In this document: in pieces, positions 8,582-16,316 of the stretch | Layout of the letters: every line of letters begins with the position of its first letter | Position numbering within the stretch: position 1 is the first letter of the stretch | Source: Bacillus sp. sid0103 | Lineage (GTDB): Bacteria > Bacillota > Bacilli > Bacillales_B > DSM-18226 | Length of the DNA: 16,893 bases | Direction of reading: 5' to 3' | Assembly (NCBI RefSeq): GCF_019219025.1 | Contig: NZ_JAHUWN010000053.1 | Span: 1 to 16,893 of the forward strand | Translations under genes and position numbers: made by a program | Notes under the pieces: generated by a model | What the model saw: only the letters and a program-made list of their open reading frames with translations | Told to the model about the DNA's origin: nothing | Database searches by the model: none

Positions 8582-8713
8582 TTAATTAGACTATGTTAAA
8601 GCTTATTGTTGATTTTGGCACCCTGTTGATTGGAGCGCAGCGACGAGGAGGCTCCCCGGACCGCCCGCGCCTGGAGCGGAAATGAACAGGCAAGTTTAAC
8701 AAAGCCTAATTAA
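8582..8713. repeat. MITE-like palindromic element, copy B
   Basis: The terminal inverted repeats match at 17 of 20 positions (8582-8601 against the complement of 8694-8713). An inner pair is CTGTTGATT (8623-8631) with AATGAACAG (8681-8689), one mismatch. It shares the outer ends, the TGTTGATTGGAG(C/T)G head and the CCTGGAGCGGAAAT tail with copy A at 6743-6891, but the middles differ. It occupies the gap between the tRNA-Ser terminator and the convergent kinase operon and carries no reading frame. Confidence 0.75.
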
Positions 8714-8743
8714 AAAAACACATATTGGATTATCCAATATGTG
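8712..8743 (-). terminator. Kinase operon terminator overlapping the stop codon
   Basis: A perfect 11-bp palindrome, CACATATTGGA (8719-8729) with TCCAATATGTG (8733-8743) around TTA, is followed on the minus strand by a run of seven Ts (8712-8718). The right arm contains the last codons of the kinase gene, and the loop is its TAA stop. Confidence 0.9.
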
Positions 8744-9425
8744 CTGCTCTCATATTTAGGATTTCTTTTAACTTTTCTTCCACCGCAAGGCAAACTTGTT
8801 TGGCATCTTCTGCGCTTTTTACGACGTCTGTCGTATCCATATCAATTACTAATACCTCGCTTGCTGCGTATTGATTCATAACCCATTCATCATAACCCTT
8901 CCATACTTCGAAGTAATATTCTTTCAGTTCAGGGTTAATTTCGAAGCTTCGGCCGCGTGCCATAATCCGATCGATAACTGTATCAAACGATCCTTTTAAG
9001 TAAACCATTAAATCTGGTGCTTTTCTTGGAAGTTCATTTAGTTCTTCCAGCATATTTTCAACTAGGTCCTCATATATTTTAAATTCCAAATCTGATATTC
9101 TGCCTAACGATTTATTTACATAAGCAAAATACCAATCTTCATAAATGGAACGATCTTGAATGGTATAAACAGGCTCTTTCCAATTGACACATTCCTTCAC
9201 GGTCTTAAAGCGTTTATTTAAAAAGAATAATTGAAGCAAGAATGGAATTCTTTTTGCATCTAATTCTTCAGGTGTCAGTTCATAATAGAGCGGAAGAATG
9301 GGATTATCATCCACCGATTCATAAAAAACCTTGCTCTCAATTCCTCTATTTTGAAAGTGTGCATTCAATGTGTCTGCCACACTTGTTTTTCCTAGACCAA
9401 TCATACCACCAATAACGATACTCAC
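8730..9425 (-). CDS. dck: Deoxynucleoside kinase (dCK/dAK type)
   Basis: Phosphorylates a deoxynucleoside (deoxycytidine and/or deoxyadenosine) to its monophosphate for dNTP salvage. With the GTG start it has 231 residues: P-loop GGMIGLGKTS (6-15), the substrate-site VDDNPILPLYYE, the Asp-Arg-Ser motif (91-93) in QDRSIYED, and a LID with RxxxRGR (153-159). An ATG two codons upstream (9431) directly abuts the AGGGGG, too close to serve, while the GTG has six-base spacing; both give the same frame. It follows dgk by about ten bases on the minus strand, so they form one operon. It resembles lactobacillus deoxyadenosine kinases as I recall them (FYESVDDNP, LDRSIYED-like segment) more than B. subtilis Dck, so the exact substrate is uncertain. 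Confidence 0.88.
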   Translation of the reverse strand: MSIVIGGMIGLGKTSVADTLNAHFQNRGIESKVFYESVDDNPILPLYYELTPEELDAKRIPFLLQLFFLNKRFKTVKECVNWKEPVYTIQDRSIYEDWYFAYVNKSLGRISDLEFKIYEDLVENMLEELNELPRKAPDLMVYLKGSFDTVIDRIMARGRSFEINPELKEYYFEVWKGYDEWVMNQYAASEVLVIDMDTTDVVKSAEDAKQVCLAVEEKLKEILNMRAAHIG

Positions 9426-9440
9426 TAACATCCCCCTGTT

Positions 9441-10088
9441 CTATAATGTTTTAGTCCAGCTGCTTTTTTTTAATGCTAATGATAATTGTTCAAAAATATG
9501 GTTTAAATCTTGTTCATTTTTAACGAAATCCAATTCATCCCCGCTAAAACGAAGAACTGGTACTTCTGGATGTTCTTTTTCAAAGATCGTCATTGTTTCT
9601 TCATAGTCAAGCGATAACTGCTCTAAATATAAGGGGCTGATATTCTTTTCAACTTCACGCCCTCTTATTTTGATTCGTTTTAGAAGTGTATCTAAGCTGG
9701 CATTTAAATAAATAATGACATTAGGTTTCGGCATATCTTCGGTAAGAATTTGATAAATTTTATCATATTTTTGATACTCGTCTGTATTTAAGGATCGCTT
9801 AGCAAAAATCAAATTTTTGAAGATATGATAATCCGCTACAACTGACTTTTTTTGACTTAAAAAATGGGTATTGATATCCCCTAATTGCTTAAAGCGATTG
9901 CAGAGGAAGAACATTTCCGTTTGAAAACTCCACTCCTCAATATTTTCATAGAATTTCCCTAGGAATGGGTTTTCATCAACAATCTCTTTAAGTAATGCAA
10001 ATTCAAATTGCGCTGAAATGGCTTTTGCGAGAGATGTTTTTCCTACACCAATCGGGCCTTCAACGGTAATAAAGGGTGTATCCCCCAT
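9441..10088 (-). CDS. dgk: Deoxyguanosine kinase
   Basis: Salvages deoxyguanosine to dGMP. It has 215 residues from the ATG at 10088, which is preceded by AAGGAGGAC; the frame is open 14 codons further, but without a binding site. The P-loop is GPIGVGKTS (11-19), followed by EIVDENPFLGKFYEN, FFLCNRFKQL (60-69), ADYHIFKN (85-92, where related kinases have Asp-Arg-Ser), and a LID with Arg138, Arg142 and Arg144. These segments match B. subtilis Dgk (YaaG, 207 residues) closely as I remember it. It is the first gene of the kinase unit, and the two kinases together cover purine and pyrimidine deoxynucleosides in this group. Confidence 0.92.
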   Translation of the reverse strand: MGDTPFITVEGPIGVGKTSLAKAISAQFEFALLKEIVDENPFLGKFYENIEEWSFQTEMFFLCNRFKQLGDINTHFLSQKKSVVADYHIFKNLIFAKRSLNTDEYQKYDKIYQILTEDMPKPNVIIYLNASLDTLLKRIKIRGREVEKNISPLYLEQLSLDYEETMTIFEKEHPEVPVLRFSGDELDFVKNEQDLNHIFEQLSLALKKSSWTKTL

Positions 10089-10173
10089 TGCAAGTCCTCC
10101 TTCTCCAACTGCCTTCAATCTATGTTTCACCAGAGAGTCTGGGTGAATAGTCGCTAAAAAACATGCAAGATTT

Positions 10174-10182
10174 ATTTTATCA
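10174..10182 (-). promoter_or_regulatory. Possible promoter of the dgk-dck operon
   Basis: On the minus strand TGATAAAAT is an extended -10 about 86 bases ahead of the dgk start. A -35 is not clear. The region 10131-10245 shows nothing else. Confidence 0.35.
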
Positions 10183-10245
10183 TAATCTCACTCAGGAAGG
10201 GATAAGGAATATTTAGAAGAAATATGCTTTATGTCAAATATATGA

Positions 10246-10273
10246 AAAAACTGCCGAATTACGGCAGTTTTTG
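10246..10273 (-). terminator. yaaH intrinsic terminator
   Basis: AAAAACTGCCG (10246-10256) and CGGCAGTTTTT (10262-10272) form a perfect 11-bp stem around AATTA, with a T-run on either strand. It lies just past the yaaH stop and insulates the downstream kinase operon. Confidence 0.9.
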
Positions 10274-10288
10274 TAGAAATAAAAATAG

Positions 10289-11575
10289 TTACGTCTCACG
10301 TTTTGTAACGTTAAAATTATCGACGATTAGCAGCCAGTTTTGCGGGAAGGCAAGACCGAGTTTCCAATAACTCATGCCCCTAAGATTTAACTCTTTTATT
10401 AAGTCAAATTTTGCCTGGATCGAGCGGGCATCCTCAAACCAAACTTCATGCTGTTTCCCTGCTTCAGAATATCTAAAAAATGGTGCCTGTGCCTTTGTGT
10501 CATATTGAATCGGAACATTGTGGCTTGCGGCGAGCTGTATGGCCTGCTGTGGACTCACGGCCTTGGCGACGGACCCTTGCACGAATGGAAGTGTCCAATC
10601 ATAGCCATAGAGGTTTTGCCCCATCATTATCTTATTTGCGGGAATTTCGGTAACGGCATATTCCAACACTCTTCTCACTTGATCGATCGGAGACACGGCC
10701 ATCGCTGGGCCGCCGCTATAGCCCCACTCATAGGTCATAATGACCACAAAGTCTGAGATCTCCCCATGTGCTTTATAGTCATGACCCTCATACCATTTCC
10801 CTTTTTGTGTGGCACTTGTCTTTGGGGCAAGGGCGGTTGACATGAGCCAGCCTTGACGGGAGAATCGTTGTTTTGCCTTTCGTAAAAAGCGATTATAAGC
10901 CTCACGGTCAGCAGGCCGCAAAAACTCAAAGTCAAAGTGAATATCACGAAATCCATACTTATTAGCAGTGGCGACAATGTTATTTAAAAATTTATCTTGA
11001 ATGGCGGTATCATTTAATAAAATTCGTCCGAGTTCATCATTGAACTGATCATTCTCTTGATTATTAATAACCATCATTAAGACGTTGCGGTTGGCTTTAG
11101 CGATGGCAGGAAAATTATTAAGTAATGGTGCCTTTAACGTACCGTCACGGCGGGCCTGAAAGCTGAATGGGGCTAAATAGGTTAGATAGGGTGCGGCCTC
11201 ACGTGCACTAGATTCTAAGACTGGGGCTACGGTAGTGCCGCGCGGTTCAACGTACGCGTTAAATTCAGCGTTCCTTTTTCTGCCTTGGGGAATATAAAGA
11301 CGAAAACCGGCATTAAGCGGCTGATTAGGGTTAATCCGGTTGACGGTGGCAAGTTCCTGGTAGGGAACGCCAAACTTCCTAGCAATGGTGAATAAAGAAT
11401 CCCCTGGCTGCACGAAGTAAAAGTGACCGATAATTGGAATCACAAGCGACTGTCCAATCACAAGATTATTTGGATTCGGTAAATCGTTTGCCTCTACTAT
11501 ATCCTGAAAGGTTGTATGATACGTTCTTGCAATTGTAGTCAAAGATTCATTCGCTTTTATCACATGGATTTGCAT
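10289..11575 (-). CDS. yaaH: SleL/YaaH-type spore cortex-lytic glycoside hydrolase
   Basis: A 428-residue spore protein (about 427 in B. subtilis) that acts on cortex muramic-lactam peptidoglycan fragments as an N-acetylglucosaminidase during germination. Two LysM domains (residues 2-48 and 52-97, each ending in an IPI or YIPQ strand) bind peptidoglycan. A glycoside hydrolase family 18 barrel follows, with the catalytic signature DIHFDFE (211-217) and Glu217 as the acid. There is no signal peptide, which is usual because spore LysM proteins assemble from the mother cell. The ATG at 11575 has GGGAGGG six bases upstream; a TTG at 11593 lies ahead of the binding site and is rejected. yaaI precedes it by about 36 bases, so the two may be cotranscribed. 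SigE control is known in B. subtilis, but I saw no clear SigE promoter here. Confidence 0.95.
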   Translation of the reverse strand: MQIHVIKANESLTTIARTYHTTFQDIVEANDLPNPNNLVIGQSLVIPIIGHFYFVQPGDSLFTIARKFGVPYQELATVNRINPNQPLNAGFRLYIPQGRKRNAEFNAYVEPRGTTVAPVLESSAREAAPYLTYLAPFSFQARRDGTLKAPLLNNFPAIAKANRNVLMMVINNQENDQFNDELGRILLNDTAIQDKFLNNIVATANKYGFRDIHFDFEFLRPADREAYNRFLRKAKQRFSRQGWLMSTALAPKTSATQKGKWYEGHDYKAHGEISDFVVIMTYEWGYSGGPAMAVSPIDQVRRVLEYAVTEIPANKIMMGQNLYGYDWTLPFVQGSVAKAVSPQQAIQLAASHNVPIQYDTKAQAPFFRYSEAGKQHEVWFEDARSIQAKFDLIKELNLRGMSYWKLGLAFPQNWLLIVDNFNVTKRET

Positions 11576-11611
11576 TCGTATCCCTCCCAACAAACATACG
11601 CTACAACTATG

Positions 11612-12187
11612 TTATGAGATGGGATGAGGATACATGATATAATGTTGGTAATTTTCATGTGTACTAGGGTCGATCTTTGCTTTTAAAACATTAGCCATCA
11701 TCGTTAACGCATACTGATTATCACCATCATCGGCTGAGGCAATACAATCGTTCGGAACGAAAAGTTCATATTCACGCATATAAGCATCATTAGCGGTAAA
11801 TAGTACGCAAATATTACCGGCAATACCGGTGAGAATCAGGGTATTGACTTTTAGTTGGTGGAGTAGGGTGTTAAGCACTGTTCCAAAAAAAGCCGAATGC
11901 TTCGGCTTGATTAAAAACAAATCCTTCTTACCGGGAAGCAGTTGATCAAAAATCGGCTGGCTGTATTCATTTCTGCAGAGGTCGATAATTTTTTGTAAGT
12001 CTGCCTGCCATAACCTATAATGGTCATTAATAAAAAAGACGGGTAAATGATTTTTATTAAATTGGTTCTTTAAATTTTTAATCGGTCCAGCAATACGGTA
12101 CGCCTTTTTGGTAAGAATGGGACCATGGGAAAAATTAAAATTGTTGATCCTATCGATTATGATAAGAGCGGGGCGGATTTGGTTCAT
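11612..12187 (-). CDS. yaaI: Isochorismatase-family cysteine hydrolase (YaaI)
   Basis: A 191-residue single-domain cysteine hydrolase; the true substrate is unknown. The Asp-Lys-Cys triad expected for the family is visible: Asp12 in ALIIIDRINNF (where most members have IDMQNDF), Lys94 or Lys96 in LIKPKHSAFFGT, and Cys127 in LTGIAGNICVLFTANDA. A central hydrophobic beta strand LNTLLHQLKVNTLILTG precedes the nucleophile. The start is ATG at 12185-12187 with AAGGAG and GGAGG upstream. It lies divergently from tadA (81 bases apart) and upstream of yaaH on the same strand, as in B. subtilis. The altered first motif suggests a diverged substrate site, which is inference. Confidence 0.88.
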   Translation of the reverse strand: MNQIRPALIIIDRINNFNFSHGPILTKKAYRIAGPIKNLKNQFNKNHLPVFFINDHYRLWQADLQKIIDLCRNEYSQPIFDQLLPGKKDLFLIKPKHSAFFGTVLNTLLHQLKVNTLILTGIAGNICVLFTANDAYMREYELFVPNDCIASADDGDNQYALTMMANVLKAKIDPSTHENYQHYIMYPHPIS

Positions 12188-12256
12188 TGGCCTCTCTCCT
12201 TCACCTCCTATTTTGCAGTGAGGGAGTCGTTTTTATCCCGTTGCCCGAGAATGTAA

Positions 12257-12790
<534 letters not shown>

Positions 12791-12793
12791 GGA

Positions 12794-12822
12794 TTGCTTT
12801 TTTACGAGAATATTTGTATACT
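12794..12822 (+). promoter_or_regulatory. Sigma-A promoter of the SRP RNA
   Basis: TTGCTT (12794-12799), a 17-base spacer and TATACT (12817-12822) predict a transcript start near 12829, about 38 bases ahead of the mature RNA. Confidence 0.7.
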
Positions 12823-12828
12823 AAAAAA

Positions 12829-12844
12829 GCGTTATAGTTAACGC
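12829..12844 (+). promoter_or_regulatory. Hairpin at the 5' end of the SRP RNA precursor
   Basis: GCGTTA (12829-12834) pairs perfectly with TAACGC (12839-12844) around TAGT. It falls exactly at the predicted transcript start, within the leader removed on maturation. Confidence 0.5.
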
Positions 12845-12866
12845 ACAAAACTTTGGTATCAACTTT

Positions 12867-13133
12867 GCCGTGCTAGGTGGGGAGGTAGCGGTGCCCTGTA
12901 CCCGCAATCCGCTCTAGCGGGACTGAATCCCTTCCCGAGGCTAACGACCTGTAGGGTCTGCCTTAAGTAAGTGGTGTTGACGCCCTGGTCCTGCGCAATG
13001 GGAATCCATGAACCATGTCAGGTCCGGAAGGAAGCAGCATTAAGTGGACGCTCCCATGTGCCGCAGGGTTGCCTGGGCCGAGCTAACTGCTTAAGTAACG
13101 CTTATGGGCGTTAGTCGACGGAAGGTGCACGGC
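12867..13133 (+). ncRNA. scr: Signal recognition particle RNA (large, with Alu domain)
   Basis: About 267 nt, close to the 271-nt Bacillus scRNA. Terminal GCCGTGC (12867-12873) pairs with GCACGGC (13127-13133). The 5' part (GGGGAGGTAGCGGTGCCCTG and on) is the Bacillus Alu-type domain. The helix 8 signature GTCAGGTCCGGAAGGAAGCA lies at 13017-13036, with the GGAA tetraloop at 13026-13029 that binds Ffh. The RNA scaffolds Ffh and FtsY for co-translational targeting of membrane and secreted proteins. Mature ends were set by the closing helix and may differ by a few bases. Confidence 0.97.
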
Positions 13134-13151
13134 AGTTATATTACATAAATT

Positions 13152-13182
13152 AACTCATCTCAGACTTGGGATGAGTTTTTTT
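13152..13182 (+). terminator. SRP RNA intrinsic terminator
   Basis: AACTCATCTCA (13152-13162) pairs with TGGGATGAGTT (13167-13177) with one G-U; seven Ts run 13176-13182. Confidence 0.92.
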
Positions 13183-13202
13183 GTACATTAAATAGATTCA
13201 TT

Positions 13203-13232
13203 TTGTAAAAAGCAAAATGGTTAAGGTATAAT
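13203..13232 (+). promoter_or_regulatory. Sigma-A promoter of the dnaX operon with dyad
   Basis: TTGTAA (13203-13208), an 18-base spacer and a perfect TATAAT (13227-13232). A 7-bp dyad, CATTTTG/CAAAATG (13199-13205 and 13213-13219), overlaps the -35. Start of transcription is expected near 13239, making the repeat element the beginning of the leader. Confidence 0.7.
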
Positions 13233-13238
13233 AAGAAA

Positions 13239-13295
13239 AGCGGAAACGCCTGTTTTGCGAAGGACACTTGCAGCCGGGCGTTAGAGCCAGACAAC
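13239..13295 (+). repeat. Short intergenic repeat in the dnaX leader
   Basis: It begins AGCGGAAACGCCTGTTTTGC and ends GGGCGTTAGAGCCAGACA. Both ends match the ends of the longer element between pdxS and pdxT (5685-5806) in the same orientation, but the middle is only about 20 bases. It lies between the dnaX -10 and the dnaX ribosome binding site. Confidence 0.55.
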
Positions 13296-13332
13296 CATAA
13301 AGATGAAAAAAATTTGAAGGGGGCGATGTCCA

Positions 13333-15021
13333 TTGGCATATCAAGCTTTATATCGTGTTTGGCGGCCTCAAACATTTCTCGATGTAGTAGGACAAGAACA
13401 TGTAACCAAGACATTGCAAAACGCCCTGCTTCAACAAAAAATATCACATGCGTATCTTTTTTCAGGACCTAGAGGAACAGGGAAAACAAGTGCGGCTAAA
13501 ATATTAGCAAAGGCGATCAATTGTGAGCGTTCACCTGTTTCAGAACCTTGCAATGAATGTGCGGCCTGCCGGGGCATAACCGATGGAACGATCTCAGATG
13601 TGTTAGAATTTGACGCGGCCTCGAACTCACGTGTAGAAGAAATGCGCGATGTGCTCGATAAAGTTAGATTTGCACCTACATCTGTTAACTACAAAGTCTA
13701 TATCATTGATGAAGTGCATATGCTATCCATTAGCGCTTTTAATGCCTTGCTAAAAACATTAGAGGAACCGCCGAAGCATGTCATCTTTATATTAGCTACA
13801 ACAGAACCTCATAAAATCCCCTTAACAATTATTTCACGATGTCAACGTTTTGATTTTAGACGGATTACAGCTGGAGCCATCGTCAAACGGATGAAGTTAA
13901 TTGTGGAGGAGTCTGGGATTGATTGTGATGAGCGCGCCCTTCAATTGATAGCCCGGGCAGCAGATGGCGGGATGCGGGATGCGCTAAGTTTGTTGGATCA
14001 GGCGATATCGTATAGCCAGGACCATGTTGCGGTTGAAGATGCATTAACTGTTACAGGTTCGGTGTCACAGGGTTTTTTAAATAAACTTGCTTTGGCGTTC
14101 CGAGAAAAGGATGTGGCAAGCGGCCTGGAGGCATTGGAGGAGCTTTTATTTCATGGAAAAGATCCGATGCGTTTTATTGAGGACTTAATCTTATTTTATC
14201 GTGATATGCTGCTTTATAAAACAGCGCCAAACCTGGAAGAATCTCTCGAAAGAGTGCTGCTTGATGACGATTTTCGAAACATGGCTGAAACGATTTCAAC
14301 GGATCAGATTTATCAACTGATTGATCTCTTGAATAAAACGCAACAAGAAATGCGCTGGACAAATCATCCAAGGATTTTTCTTGAAGTGGCCATCGTTAAG
14401 CTATGTCAAATGGAAGAGAAGCAAACCGCACAGGCACAACCAGCCCAAATTGACCAGTTATTAACAAGAATTGGTCAATTGGAGATGGAACTCGAGCACT
14501 TAAAGGCGAATGGTGTTACGGCTTCCGCACAAGAGGCAGCGCCACAATCGCAAAAGCCAGCCCAAAGGTCGGCCAAAAAGGCGTTTCAGCCGGCAGTTGG
14601 AAAAATTAATGAAGTGTTAAAGCAGGCAACAAAGGGCGATTTGAATCTGATTAAATCTAATTGGGCTGAATTGCGGGCAAGTCTGTTAAAATCTCAAGCT
14701 GCACTGTTAAACGATGCGGAGCCGATTGCGGCATCAGCGACTGCTTTTATCATAAAATTTAAGCATGAGATGATATGTCAAATGGCGATGAATCGAACAG
14801 ATTTTCTTGATGCAGTTAGTGGCGCATTATATAAATTAACGGGCAAAAGATTCGTACTCCTGGGCGTGCCTGAAGATCAATGGCTGCCAATTCGCGAGAG
14901 CTTTTTGAATAGTCATGATGGTGCTGAAGGGGAAACCAGCGAAGCACCAAAGGAAGAAGAACCACATATTGCCGAAGCGAAAAAATTATTTGGCGAAGAG
15001 TTTGTGGAAATTATTGATTAA
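13333..15021 (+). CDS. dnaX: DNA polymerase III clamp-loader subunit tau
   Basis: The clamp-loader ATPase that loads the beta clamp and links replicative polymerases to the fork. The 562 residues match the B. subtilis full-length tau (563). The AAA+ module holds Walker A GPRGTGKT (45-52), the zinc knuckle Cys64, Cys73, Cys76, Cys79, Walker B IIDEVHM (124-130), sensor LATTEPHK and the arginine-finger SRC (168-170). Residues about 370-425 are a proline/alanine/glutamine-rich linker, and the C-terminal part carries the polymerase- and helicase-contacting domains. The start is TTG at 13333, giving MAYQALYRVWRPQ as in other Bacillus tau; AAGGGGG ends nine bases before it. An ATG at 13326 is out of frame. 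It heads the dnaX-ybaB-recR-yaaL-bofA unit. Confidence 0.97.
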   Translation: MAYQALYRVWRPQTFLDVVGQEHVTKTLQNALLQQKISHAYLFSGPRGTGKTSAAKILAKAINCERSPVSEPCNECAACRGITDGTISDVLEFDAASNSRVEEMRDVLDKVRFAPTSVNYKVYIIDEVHMLSISAFNALLKTLEEPPKHVIFILATTEPHKIPLTIISRCQRFDFRRITAGAIVKRMKLIVEESGIDCDERALQLIARAADGGMRDALSLLDQAISYSQDHVAVEDALTVTGSVSQGFLNKLALAFREKDVASGLEALEELLFHGKDPMRFIEDLILFYRDMLLYKTAPNLEESLERVLLDDDFRNMAETISTDQIYQLIDLLNKTQQEMRWTNHPRIFLEVAIVKLCQMEEKQTAQAQPAQIDQLLTRIGQLEMELEHLKANGVTASAQEAAPQSQKPAQRSAKKAFQPAVGKINEVLKQATKGDLNLIKSNWAELRASLLKSQAALLNDAEPIAASATAFIIKFKHEMICQMAMNRTDFLDAVSGALYKLTGKRFVLLGVPEDQWLPIRESFLNSHDGAEGETSEAPKEEEPHIAEAKKLFGEEFVEIID

Positions 15022-15052
15022 TAACTAACTAATTAATTGGAGGTTGATGGTA

Positions 15053-15376
15053 ATGATGCGCGGTGGCGGAATGGGTAATATGCAAAATATGATGAAACAA
15101 ATGCAAAAGATGCAAAAGAAAATGGCAGAGGCACAAGAAGAATTAGGTGAAAAGAAAATTGAAGGTACAGCTGGCGGCGGTATGGTTACTGTAGTAGTAA
15201 CAGGTCATCGCGAAGTTGTTGATGTGATTATTAAACCTGAGGCTGTTGATCCTGATGATGTTGAAATGCTTCAAGACCTTGTTTTAGCTGCAACCAATGA
15301 TGCCCTTAAAAAGGTAGAAGAGTTAACCAACAGTACAATGGGGCAATTTACAAAAGGAATGAACCTTCCTTTTTAG
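15053..15376 (+). CDS. yaaK: YbaB/EbfC family nucleoid-associated protein
   Basis: A small DNA-binding protein of unclear cellular role, believed to act as a nucleoid-associated dimer; it is almost always found between dnaX and recR. The 107 residues show a methionine- and lysine-rich N-terminal helix ([17 protein letters not shown]), then the conserved [15 protein letters not shown] strand pair, and end in [12 protein letters not shown]. Of the clustered ATG/TTG codons (15044 to 15056) the ATG at 15053 has the best spacing (9) to GGAGG; the next ATG at 15056 is also possible and would match the MRGG start of B. subtilis YaaK. It lies 31 bases past dnaX, and its stop overlaps the recR ribosome binding site. 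Confidence 0.95.
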   Translation: MMRGGGMGNMQNMMKQMQKMQKKMAEAQEELGEKKIEGTAGGGMVTVVVTGHREVVDVIIKPEAVDPDDVEMLQDLVLAATNDALKKVEELTNSTMGQFTKGMNLPF

Positions 15377-15393
15377 GAGTGGAATAGCAAAAG

Positions 15394-15990
15394 ATGCATT
15401 ATCCAGAACCAATTTCAAAGCTGATTGACAGCTTTATGAAGCTGCCAGGTATCGGCCCTAAAACGGCCGGACGTCTGGCTTTTTTTGTCTTAAGTATGAA
15501 AGAAGACACCGTGCTTGATTTTGCTAAAGCACTGGTCAATGCAAAGCGGAATTTAACGTATTGTTCTGTCTGCGGTCATATAACAGATCAAGACCCTTGT
15601 TACATTTGTGAAGACGTGCGTCGCGATAAGAGTATCATCTGTGTGGTCCAAGATCCTAAAGATGTCATTGCGATGGAAAAAATGAAGGAATTCAACGGAT
15701 TGTATCATGTCCTCCATGGGGCGATTTCCCCTATGGATGGAATCGGACCTGAGGATATCAATATTCCGAACCTCTTAAAGCGTCTCCAAGATGAAAATAT
15801 AATGGAAGTAATCTTGGCAACAAACCCTAATATAGAGGGTGAAGCAACAGCCATGTATATTTCCCGTTTATTACGGCCATCAGGAATTAAGACCACGAGA
15901 ATTGCTCATGGACTTCCAGTGGGCGGGGATCTTGAATACGCAGATGAGGTGACCTTATCTAAAGCAATTGAAGGCCGAAGAGAATTTTAA
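15394..15990 (+). CDS. recR: Recombination mediator RecR
   Basis: Works with RecO to load RecA onto SSB-coated single strands in gap repair and restart. The 198 residues equal the B. subtilis length. The N-terminal helix-hairpin-helix is [15 protein letters not shown] (17-31); the four-cysteine zinc finger is Cys57, Cys60, Cys69, Cys72; a Toprim domain begins at [15 protein letters not shown] (about 82) and continues through [15 protein letters not shown]; the C-terminal Walker-B-like and tail segment ends in EGRREF. The AGGAG at 15375-15379 lies 14 bases from the ATG, rather long, and overlaps the previous stop. It is third in the dnaX unit. Confidence 0.98.
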   Translation: MHYPEPISKLIDSFMKLPGIGPKTAGRLAFFVLSMKEDTVLDFAKALVNAKRNLTYCSVCGHITDQDPCYICEDVRRDKSIICVVQDPKDVIAMEKMKEFNGLYHVLHGAISPMDGIGPEDINIPNLLKRLQDENIMEVILATNPNIEGEATAMYISRLLRPSGIKTTRIAHGLPVGGDLEYADEVTLSKAIEGRREF

Positions 15991-16006
15991 AGACGCGGAG
16001 GAATCA

Positions 16007-16231
16007 ATGATGTTTTTTCAGCGTAAAGGGCGTCTTCGTAAAGAGTATAATGAAAAGCTTTTACTGCAGCTGAGTCGATTTAAAGAACATTGGCAGCAAG
16101 AAAAGCTGCTTTTAGAAAAAAGTTTCGATCCTTCCGATGAAGTAATTTGCCAAACGAAAATAGCCGAGGCGAAATATATCTTTCTATTAAGAGAAGCAAA
16201 GCAGCGGAATGTGAATTTAATGAGATCATAA
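16007..16231 (+). CDS. yaaL: YaaL family protein (DUF2508)
   Basis: A 74-residue charged, mostly helical protein of unknown function, exactly the length of B. subtilis YaaL. Residues 14-45 (NEKLLLQLSRFKEHWQQ and on) look like a coiled helix, followed by KSFDPSDEV and a second helix with AKYIFLLREAKQR. There is no signal or transmembrane segment. The start is the ATG at 16007 (GGAGG five bases away) or the next ATG at 16010 (eight bases). It lies 16 bases after recR, in the same direction, and is always found with bofA in Bacillaceae as far as I recall. Confidence 0.9.
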   Translation: MMFFQRKGRLRKEYNEKLLLQLSRFKEHWQQEKLLLEKSFDPSDEVICQTKIAEAKYIFLLREAKQRNVNLMRS

Positions 16232-16263
16232 ACAAGCTATCTCCTTTTTTAGGTCTATTCTTG

Positions 16264-16283
16264 ACAACTTGTACATAAGTTGT
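16264..16283. promoter_or_regulatory. 20-bp dyad upstream of bofA
   Basis: ACAACTT (16264-16270) and AAGTTGT (16277-16283) form a perfect 7-bp inverted repeat around GTACAT. It lies about 30 bases before the bofA ribosome binding site. Possible operator or RNA hairpin; no T-run follows, so it is not a terminator. Confidence 0.35.
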
Positions 16284-16316
16284 AAACAAAGTGACTTAAG
16301 AAGGGGGATAGTTTTT

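Noticed and set aside
14566..14586. Programmed frameshift in dnaX to make gamma
   Set aside because: The A-run near the Ala-Lys-Lys codons has only five As in CCAAAAAGG, so the A-AAA-AAG heptamer is absent; Bacillus is known to make tau only.
16261..16289. Sigma-A promoter of bofA from TTGACA at 16261
   Set aside because: At 17 bases the -10 would be AAACAA, which does not match.
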